From Aquifex sp. (GTDB lineage Bacteria; Aquificota; Aquificia; Aquificales; Aquificaceae): a stretch of 10,589 bases of DNA. Positions 5,859 to 10,589 of this stretch are shown here, one piece after another. The stretch lies in the NCBI GenBank assembly GCA_003978875.1, contig QNXQ01000164.1, positions 1-10,589 of the forward strand, in the 5' to 3' direction. The notes under the pieces are model-generated. The model ran no database searches, was not told the DNA's origin, and saw nothing but the letters and a program-made list of their open reading frames with translations. Made by a program: the position numbers and the translations under genes. Position 1 is the first letter of the stretch; each line of letters opens with the position of its first letter.

Positions 5859-7712
5859 TTAATCCAGTTTACCCAAGTAAACAAGAAGTGCCGTAATGGC
5901 TGCCGGAGTAATCCCATCTATTCTCGAAGCCTGTCCCACAGTAATGGGTTTAAACTTCTTTAGCTTTTCTCTCGCTTCCTTTGTAAGGCCGGGTATCTTG
6001 TCGTAATCTAAATCCTCGGGAATTTTTACATCTTCAAGCTTCTTTAACTTTTCGTTTAACTTTCTTTCCCTTTCTATATAGGGTTCATATTTTAGCTGTA
6101 TCTCAACTTCTTCTTTAACATAAGGATTTTCGGGAATCGCATATCCGAATTTTTCTTTAATATCGTCTAGAGTGTAATTCATGGTCATGAGTGTAGCAAC
6201 GTTGTAAGTTCTTGTATCTTCTCCAACGGCTATACTTACTTTTTCACTTTTGTAAAACTCTTTCCATTTCTCAATCTCCCTTTCAACCTCTTGAATTAAC
6301 TTGTATTGTTCTTCGGAGAGTAGTCCTAATTCCCTTCCGAGCTTCGCAAGTCTTAATATTGCATTATCCTGTCTTATGTATAGCCTGTACTCTGAACGTG
6401 AAGTAAACAATCTATAGGGTTCAGTAACTCCTTTTGTAGTAAGGTCATCAATCATTACTCCTATATAACTTTCATCTCTCCTGAGGTATATCGGTTCTTT
6501 TCCAAAAGTTCTGAGGGCTGCATTTATTCCGGCAACTATTCCCTGTCCTGCTGCTTCCTCGTATCCGGTAGTTCCGTTAAAATTCCCTGCATGAAATAGC
6601 CCTCTAATTTTCTTAGTTTCCAGGGTGGGAAAGAGTTCGGTGGGAGGCACAACGTCGTACTCAATAGCGTATGCAGGTCTTATAAGAACTACATTCTCAA
6701 GCCCGGGAATGGAACGATACATTTCCCATTGAACTTCTTCGGGCAGGGATGTAGAAAGTCCGTTCGGATATATCTCTATCGTATCCAAACCTTCAGGTTC
6801 TAGGAATATCTGATGTCTTTCTTTGTCAGGAAACTTTACGATTTTATCCTCGATAGAAGGACAGTACCTGGGACCTATTCCCTTTATCAATCCTCCGTAG
6901 AGTGCCGTTCTGTGGAGATTTTTCCTTATAATTTCATGGGTCTTAGGGGTTGTATAGGTTATCCAGCAATTTACCTGTTCCTTTCCCGAATGAAACCAAT
7001 AACTGCCTACCGGCTCAGTCCAGAAGGAAAACTTAGGTGGAGGGTCGTCTCCCGGAGCTATTTCCAATGCGGAGAAGTCTATAGTTCTTTTATCTAACCT
7101 TGCGGGTGTTCCCGTCTTGAATCTCATAATGGGAAAGTCATGTCTCCTGTAGAATTCCGAAAGCCCTTCGCTCCTCGGTTCTCCGAGTCTTCCGCCGGGT
7201 ATTATCTTATCGCCGATGTATATAACTCCGTTTAAAAATGTTCCCGTTGTAATTACAACCGCTTTTGTTTTATATTCAACACCTAAGTTTGTTCTCACGG
7301 CTACAACTTGATTGTTCTTGACTATAATGTCAACGACTTCTTCTTGTTTTATATAAAGGTTTTCCTGATTTTCGCATACTCTCTTCATATACTCTTTGTA
7401 TCTCTTTTTATCCGCTTGAGCCCTCGGAGATTGAACCGCTTTTCCTTTTCTGGTATTGAGCATCTTAAACTGGATACCGGTTTGGTCTATTGCTTTTCCC
7501 ATCTCTCCACCGAGTGCATCTATTTCTCTAACAACTATTCCTTTAGCTATACCTCCAATAGCGGGATTACAGGACATTTGTCCTATGGTATCTGCGTTAA
7601 GTACGAACATTGCCGTTTTAGCTCCCATCCTTGCAGCAGCCAGAGCAGCTTCTATTCCCGCGTGTCCTCCACCTACAACTACTACGTCAAACTCGTCTAC
7701 AACCATTGCCAT
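5859..7712 (-). CDS. mnmG: tRNA uridine-34 carboxymethylaminomethyl-modification enzyme MnmG (GidA)
   Basis: A 617-residue FAD enzyme of normal MnmG length. With the GTPase MnmE it installs the (carboxymethyl)aminomethyl group on wobble uridine 34 of tRNAs, using methylene-tetrahydrofolate. The N-terminal Rossmann fold has GGGHAG (14-19), then SCNPAIGG with Cys48 and GIQFKMLNTRKG (79-90). Cys284 in GPRYCPSIEDK (280-290) is the second conserved cysteine. A late FAD segment and the C-terminal MnmE-binding helices end with TPAAITALLVYL. The start is ATG 7712; a second ATG lies two codons in. There is no Shine-Dalgarno, and TATAAA (7723-7718) ends 5 nt before the ATG, so the mRNA may be nearly leaderless. 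epmA follows 4 nt after the stop. It is divergent from the membrane-protein cluster. Confidence 0.97.
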   Translation of the reverse strand: MAMVVDEFDVVVVGGGHAGIEAALAAARMGAKTAMFVLNADTIGQMSCNPAIGGIAKGIVVREIDALGGEMGKAIDQTGIQFKMLNTRKGKAVQSPRAQADKKRYKEYMKRVCENQENLYIKQEEVVDIIVKNNQVVAVRTNLGVEYKTKAVVITTGTFLNGVIYIGDKIIPGGRLGEPRSEGLSEFYRRHDFPIMRFKTGTPARLDKRTIDFSALEIAPGDDPPPKFSFWTEPVGSYWFHSGKEQVNCWITYTTPKTHEIIRKNLHRTALYGGLIKGIGPRYCPSIEDKIVKFPDKERHQIFLEPEGLDTIEIYPNGLSTSLPEEVQWEMYRSIPGLENVVLIRPAYAIEYDVVPPTELFPTLETKKIRGLFHAGNFNGTTGYEEAAGQGIVAGINAALRTFGKEPIYLRRDESYIGVMIDDLTTKGVTEPYRLFTSRSEYRLYIRQDNAILRLAKLGRELGLLSEEQYKLIQEVEREIEKWKEFYKSEKVSIAVGEDTRTYNVATLMTMNYTLDDIKEKFGYAIPENPYVKEEVEIQLKYEPYIERERKLNEKLKKLEDVKIPEDLDYDKIPGLTKEAREKLKKFKPITVGQASRIDGITPAAITALLVYLGKLD

Positions 7713-7717
7713 AGCAA

Positions 7718-7723
7718 TTTATA
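7718..7723 (-). promoter_or_regulatory. possible -10 box of mnmG
   Basis: TATAAA on the minus strand ends 5 nt before the mnmG ATG (second in-frame ATG 6 nt later). No clear -35 is seen 16-18 nt upstream and no Shine-Dalgarno exists in the leader. The surrounding DNA is A/T-rich, so the match is only suggestive. Confidence 0.3.
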
Positions 7724-7781
7724 CAATTTAAGCCTTAATAAGGAAAGATATTATGTCTATTATCGAAAATGGTTAACTAAT

Positions 7782-7816
7782 GTTTTATGATTATATCTTT
7801 ATAAAGTTTTATGATT
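7782..7816. repeat. 11-bp direct repeat with a central palindrome, possible operator
   Basis: GTTTTATGATT occurs at 7782-7792 and again, identically, at 7806-7816 (24 bp start to start). Between and into the second copy lies the perfect palindrome CTTTATAAAG (7797-7806). It sits midway between the divergent mnmG and membrane-protein genes, just upstream of the proposed -35 at 7824. It could bind a regulator of the cluster; no known operator is recognised. Confidence 0.4.
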
Positions 7817-7823
7817 TGTATAC

Positions 7824-7851
7824 TTGAAAAATTTTTTGAAAAAATTATATT
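7824..7851 (+). promoter_or_regulatory. sigma-70-type promoter of the membrane-protein cluster
   Basis: A -35 TTGAAA (7824-7829), a 16-bp spacer and a -10 TATATT (7846-7851) predict a start near 7858-7860 and a leader of about 30 nt. The leader contains the strong Shine-Dalgarno GGGAGGT (7874-7880), 9 nt before ATG 7890. A second TTGAAAAA (7836-7843) repeats the first in a 12-bp tandem. This is the best -35/-10 pair in the window, though it lies in very A/T-rich DNA. Confidence 0.45.
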
Positions 7852-7889
7852 AAGATATTTGGAAAGTATATTCGGGAGGTAAGTAAATA

Positions 7890-8393
7890 ATGAAATATTT
7901 TCTCGTGGCTACAACTATAGCTTTAACGGGTCTATTTGTCGGAAGCGGTGTGGGTTCTTACTTTACTTCTTCAAAACTTTTAAAACAATTCCAGAATATT
8001 CCGGGTTCACCTATAATCCTTAACGCTACCTACGACAAGGATGAACACCTCATAACTTACACAGTTTCGAATCCAGGAACCGTTCCGATAACTGTCATTG
8101 AAAAGGCTTTTGTATTTACACCCGGTAAGGAAAGCAAGGAAAAAGAATACGTCGTCTCGAGTATTCCGGCAAATATAACTATCCCTCCTATAAGTGTAGC
8201 ACTGATAAAGTTAAAGCTAAAAGAGGGAACGGAAAGTTTGAAATACGGAGACCTTATTGTTGCAACTTTTACTTATAAACATTCTCTCTCCAAAGATATA
8301 TATACTGTAGCCCATTCCTTTAAATACACCTCTGAAAAGGTAGAAAAAGCTAGAGGTAATGAAGGTAAGAATAAAGAGGGGGCATCCAAATGA
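7890..8393 (+). CDS. membrane-anchored or exported beta-rich protein, unknown function
   Basis: A 167-residue protein that I do not recognise. An N-terminal hydrophobic, Gly-rich segment (about 4-26) follows one Lys and looks like a signal anchor; there is no lipobox cysteine, and no cysteine at all. Residues about 40-146 alternate in a beta pattern (YTVSNPGTVPITVIEKAFVF, 57-76), like the immunoglobulin-like or CARDB-like folds of cell-surface proteins. The last 20 residues are a charged Lys/Glu tail. It is expected to face outside the cytoplasmic membrane. It has a strong Shine-Dalgarno, its own promoter, and a 4-nt overlap (ATGA 8390-8393) with the four-helix membrane protein gene, so the two are probably co-translated and may form a complex. 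Loss of the anchor by cleavage cannot be excluded. Confidence 0.75.
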   Translation: MKYFLVATTIALTGLFVGSGVGSYFTSSKLLKQFQNIPGSPIILNATYDKDEHLITYTVSNPGTVPITVIEKAFVFTPGKESKEKEYVVSSIPANITIPPISVALIKLKLKEGTESLKYGDLIVATFTYKHSLSKDIYTVAHSFKYTSEKVEKARGNEGKNKEGASK

Positions 8394-8923
8394 GTGTTCA
8401 AGGCACAATTCAATGGCTTCTGGTAATACTTTTGGCATCTATGCTCTTTCTTGCCTTTACGGGAATGTTTATATCAACCTTACTGATAACGTTTAGCGCT
8501 GAAGGTTTGGCATTTCTATTCGGGTTTTTAGGAGCTTTAGTCTTTGCAAATAAATTGTTATTCGGTTATGGAAGTTTTGTAATAACAGCTGAAGCATTTT
8601 TGGCGAATAAAGAAATAGATAGAAGAAAGCTGGTTAAAAAAACAAAAGAACCGGAAGAAAGAACTCAAAACCTTTCCATTCCTTCTCTTTTAATGCTATG
8701 GCTTCAAAGTTTGGATTATTACAGATATGCCTATTACGGATTATTCACTTTGATGTTAATACTTATGCTTTTGAGTAAGTTTAACCTCTTAGGAGCTCTT
8801 ATTATCGGAAATTACTTAGAGGGAGCTTTCTGGGGAGCCTCTGTAGTTACATTCTTCGTATTCGCCTTAGAGCTTACTGCAAAGTACCTTATGGACAGAA
8901 TTATTGAAGAGGTAGTCCTATAA
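8390..8923 (+). CDS. four-transmembrane-helix protein, unknown function
   Basis: A 177-residue integral membrane protein. Hydrophobic segments lie at about 8-34, 37-58, 113-130 and 144-164. A strongly basic loop (about 73-92, with RRKLVKKTK) joins the two helix pairs, and the C-terminus carries KYLMDR. By the positive-inside rule both ends and this loop are cytoplasmic. The second helix pair starts with aromatic DYYRYAYYG (109-117). No catalytic or transport motif is visible, and I do not recognise the family. Its start overlaps the preceding gene (ATGA), and its TAA shares one base with the ATG of the next small ORF (TAATG 8921-8925). The tight coupling to the anchored beta-rich protein suggests a two-part membrane assembly. 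Confidence 0.78.
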   Translation: MSVQGTIQWLLVILLASMLFLAFTGMFISTLLITFSAEGLAFLFGFLGALVFANKLLFGYGSFVITAEAFLANKEIDRRKLVKKTKEPEERTQNLSIPSLLMLWLQSLDYYRYAYYGLFTLMLILMLLSKFNLLGALIIGNYLEGAFWGASVVTFFVFALELTAKYLMDRIIEEVVL

Positions 8924-9120
8924 TGAAAGGACTTTTCAAAGTACAGATAAAATACTTGAGAAAACAAAGGTTTAGGTTAATAATAGGGAAGAGGAATAAA
9001 AAAAAGAATTATTATCCTTTAGAAATCGGAAGGGAGGTCGGGGAAAGGTGGGAGGAGGGAGGGGACTTATACCAATCCTCTCTCCAACCAAGGAAGATAA
9101 GAAATTATACGCATATTTAG
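8923..9120 (+). CDS. small basic ORF, doubtful hypothetical protein
   Basis: A 65-codon ORF starts in a TAATG stop/start overlap with the four-helix membrane gene, which favours reinitiation. The first 28 residues are very basic (KVQIKYLRKQRFRL, KRNKKK) and would suit a peptide binding RNA or the inner membrane face. The later half is coded by a G-rich tract with four or more GGG runs (9032-9064) and does not look protein-like. A run of eight A (8998-9005) lies at codons 26-28; a -1 shift there would read instead to TAA 9138-9140, giving 72 residues ending LYAYLGIFVAR. It may be a real small protein, a frameshifted gene, a decayed gene or simply a leader for the next gene. Confidence 0.35.
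   Translation: MKGLFKVQIKYLRKQRFRLIIGKRNKKKNYYPLEIGREVGERWEEGGDLYQSSLQPRKIRNYTHI
9032..9064 (+). other. G-quadruplex-type G-run cluster
   Basis: GGG 9032-9034, GGGG 9040-9043, GGG 9050-9052, GGG 9057-9059 and GGGG 9061-9064 are separated by loops of 5, 6, 4 and 1 nt, which meets the usual G3N1-7 quadruplex rule on the mRNA-like strand. It also contains repeated GGAGG, that is several Shine-Dalgarno-like sites. A pyrimidine stretch (about 9074-9083) follows and could pair with part of it as a competing hairpin. Confidence 0.5.
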
Positions 9121-9124
9121 GCAT

Positions 9125-9160
9125 TTTTGTAGCGAGGTAAATGTAAAAATTCGCTAAAAA
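9125..9160 (+). other. stem-loop in the leader of the 414-residue gene
   Basis: TAGCGA (9130-9135) pairs perfectly with TCGCTA (9151-9156) around a 15-nt loop. Skipping G9129, TTTT 9125-9128 extends it with AAAA 9157-9160. It lies 25 nt before the Shine-Dalgarno of the gene at 9200. There is no T-tract after it, so it is not a clear terminator; it may protect or process the mRNA between the genes. Confidence 0.35.
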
Positions 9161-9184
9161 TTTCTGTTGCAAAAAGTTCTAAAA

Positions 9185-9193
9185 GGGAGGTGA
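9185..9193 (+). promoter_or_regulatory. strong ribosome binding site deciding start 9200
   Basis: GGGAGGTGA is close to a perfect anti-16S match, with GGAGG ending 9 nt before ATG 9200. A second in-frame ATG at 9209 would be 18 nt away, so the first is preferred. No -10/-35 pair is seen between 9121 and 9185, so the gene is probably transcribed with the cluster upstream. Confidence 0.6.
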
Positions 9194-9199
9194 AGTCAA

Positions 9200-10444
9200 A
9201 TGATTATAATGAAAGAGCATGCTTTGGCTTTACTCGCTGTAAAGGAAGCTGTTGAAAAAGGAAAATCCACCTATATGATTTCTGAAAAGCAAAGGGAAAA
9301 AGAAGTTTTCTTAGAACTTGAATTCCAAAATTTAGTTCGTCTTGAGAAACCGCTCGAGTACACTTTAACTTATTGGGGAGAAGCTATTGTAAACATCATC
9401 CGCGAAATGACAAATAAGGGATACATCAAACATCCAGAGTATTGGGATGACCACTTCAGATGGATAGGTTCGGAAGTCATAAGTATGATACACTCAACGA
9501 TACAAAATAACGGGAGAGCCGGAGAAAGTATAGAAAAAGCTTTAGCGGAGAGAGGCTTCCTCGAAGAAATTGAAGTTGAAAAGAGAGGAAAGATTAAAAC
9601 AGTTAATGACTACGCCAAGAGGATTTATGAAATTTACAATGAAATAACTCCGAAGCTGGAGATTTCTAAAGAACTTGCTCAGTACATAAGGAATATGCCT
9701 CCGGGTCCTGCAGAGAAAAGTATGCTACCTGAGGGAAAACATTTCCCTCTTTTACTCGAATCTATGAGACTTATTGCTTTCTCTGTTCCTAATTCAGACG
9801 TTTACGCTCTTACAGGATTGGGACAAGCTGTCGAGCAAGCACTCAGACTTATGCCGTTTAGCATGGAAACTCTAATATCTGAAGATATTTTGGAAGATTT
9901 TATACGAGCCCTTGACGAAGGTATAGATAAGCTGCCGAAATCTGGACAAGAAGTTCTCTACACTTTGGGACTTTTTGATGACAAAGGAAATCTTTTACCT
10001 CCGGGTGAGAAACTCCTTGAAGTTTATAAACTCTGGAAAAAGAAAGGTTATCCGATTTACAGAACCTTTAACCTGGAAGTATTTGAAGCCGAAATCCTTA
10101 AAACTATAGATAAACTCCTTAACAAACACCAAAAGGAAGCAGGGCCACTGCCTACAAAAGAGGAGATAGTTAAAGAAATGTTAATAAGGCCTATGAAGGA
10201 ATACAAGCACCTGATTGAGTACTACGGAAGAAAAATAAATCAGGACTTCAATTACAAAAAGAAGGAAGAGATTAGAAAAAAATTTGAGGAACTCAAAACT
10301 GTTGAGGAAATATTTAAACATTTCTACGAGAAAGGAGGAAAATGGTACAAAAAGATGATGGATTTAGTCATGGAAGCTCTATATTCCTTAGAATCCTTTG
10401 ATTTAATAACTACCTCTATCACGGAAAAAGGAGAGCTTTACTAG
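9200..10444 (+). CDS. multi-winged-helix-like cytoplasmic protein, probably DUF505 family
   Basis: A 414-residue soluble, charged protein with no membrane segment. I think it belongs to DUF505, an uncharacterised family known from archaea and Aquificales; this is from memory. The same pattern recurs: a helix, then an aromatic/Leu turn, a short wing, then an 'LT..G' helix. Copies are seen at about 36-68 (LEYTLTYWGEAIVNII), 113-147 (weaker), 186-214 (VYALTGLGQAVEQAL), 249-277 (GNLLPPGEKLLEVY) and 390-414 (ITEKGELY). This is the shape of repeated winged-helix modules, used for DNA or protein contacts. A Lys/Glu-rich helical region (about 315-385) looks like a coiled linker. The last copy stops four residues after its Gly, shorter than the others. 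It follows the membrane genes on the same strand, with a strong Shine-Dalgarno. Confidence 0.75.
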   Translation: MIIMKEHALALLAVKEAVEKGKSTYMISEKQREKEVFLELEFQNLVRLEKPLEYTLTYWGEAIVNIIREMTNKGYIKHPEYWDDHFRWIGSEVISMIHSTIQNNGRAGESIEKALAERGFLEEIEVEKRGKIKTVNDYAKRIYEIYNEITPKLEISKELAQYIRNMPPGPAEKSMLPEGKHFPLLLESMRLIAFSVPNSDVYALTGLGQAVEQALRLMPFSMETLISEDILEDFIRALDEGIDKLPKSGQEVLYTLGLFDDKGNLLPPGEKLLEVYKLWKKKGYPIYRTFNLEVFEAEILKTIDKLLNKHQKEAGPLPTKEEIVKEMLIRPMKEYKHLIEYYGRKINQDFNYKKKEEIRKKFEELKTVEEIFKHFYEKGGKWYKKMMDLVMEALYSLESFDLITTSITEKGELY

Positions 10445-10589
10445 GAGCGGAGAAACGGTAAAGAATTGAAGAAAAGTTTCAGAAGATAGTAAAACCCGTT
10501 TCTCCGCCCACCCCTGCGGGAGAACTAATCCTCCGCTTACTACCCCCTATCCCGTAAAGGGACTCGGGGGATACCTTGAGATTAAGTAA
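10445..10589. other. GC-rich region of competing inverted repeats (structured RNA, terminator or element end)
   Basis: GCGGAGAAACGG (10447-10458) has a perfect 12-bp complement at 10496-10507, around a 37-nt loop. GCGGGAG (10516-10522) can pair imperfectly with CTCCGC at 10502-10507 or 10531-10536, so pairings are mutually exclusive. A nested hairpin follows: CCCCC 10543-10547 with GGGGG 10566-10570, enclosing TCCC/GGGA with a GTAAA loop; TATCCC 10548-10553 with GGGATA 10568-10573 is the alternative. By hand count 10495-10580 is about 60% G+C, far above the neighbouring genes. On the minus strand an open frame of 36 codons runs in from the right edge to TGA 10481-10479 (with KRRISSPAGVGGETGF); it may be a gene end, but no family is recognised. 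Confidence 0.45.

Noticed and set aside
6212..7097. Plus-strand open frames (6212-6406 and 6813-7097) opposite mnmG
   Set aside because: Antisense to conserved mnmG sequence, without Shine-Dalgarno or recognisable domains.
7308..7790. Plus-strand open frames of 160 and 91 codons opposite the mnmG start, the longer running into the intergenic gap
   Set aside because: Both mirror the FAD-binding N-terminus of mnmG; the part in the gap has no independent support.
8217..8438. Minus-strand open frame across the junction of the two membrane-protein genes
   Set aside because: Antisense to two translationally coupled genes, with no ribosome site.
8972..9172. Minus-strand open frame of 66 codons over the G-rich tract
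   Set aside because: Its Pro-rich centre is just the complement of the G-runs; no start signal and no family resemblance.
10445..10589. CRISPR array or tRNA at the right edge
   Set aside because: No unit repeats at regular spacing, and no acceptor/T-loop pattern (GTTCRANNC) could be found on either strand; the stems are of unequal design.

Overview
The window looks like a piece of a hyperthermophilic Aquificales chromosome, most like Aquifex aeolicus. This is inferred from memory of gene content, from the Lys/Glu/Ile-rich proteins with heavy AGA/AGG and ATA codon use, and from the tight gene packing. No rRNA, tRNA, CRISPR array or recognisable transposase is visible.

Left block (1-1523, + strand): the probable tail of an upstream gene and its terminator hairpin, then a compact operon of an HU/IHF-family DNA-binding protein, an orphan P-loop kinase and a PlsC-type acyltransferase. 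The first two genes overlap by 4 nt, and the third starts 9 nt after the second. Middle-left block (1502-4286, - strand): a pteridine-reductase-like SDR, then a single 454-codon gene fusing a TatD nuclease to the radical SAM protein usually encoded beside tatD, then comF. The two domains of the fusion are joined exactly at a run of nine A. Middle: a CinA-like protein lacking its N-terminal domain (4297-4998, +) runs divergently from the SDR with only 10 bp between start codons. It overlaps tail to tail with epmA (4985-5854, -), which follows mnmG (5859-7712, -). mnmG and epmA both modify translation components (tRNA wobble uridine; elongation factor P).

Right block (7713-10589, + strand): a 177-bp regulatory gap with a direct repeat and a good promoter leads into a poorly understood cluster. 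It holds an exported or membrane-anchored beta-rich protein, a four-helix membrane protein, a small doubtful ORF in a G-rich tract, and a 414-residue protein that reads as several tandem winged-helix-like units (probably DUF505). After it comes a GC-rich stretch full of inverted repeats that could be a structured RNA, a terminator or an element end. This block is the best candidate for an undescribed system, probably a membrane-linked module with a cytoplasmic winged-helix partner.

Two themes recur. Several genes (HU-like, tatD-rSAM, SDR, cinA, mnmG) have no Shine-Dalgarno, and four of them have a -10-like hexamer ending 5-9 nt before the ATG, which suggests leaderless or near-leaderless mRNAs; the two leading right-block genes have strong Shine-Dalgarnos. 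Long A/T homopolymers sit at positions where slippage would change the product.
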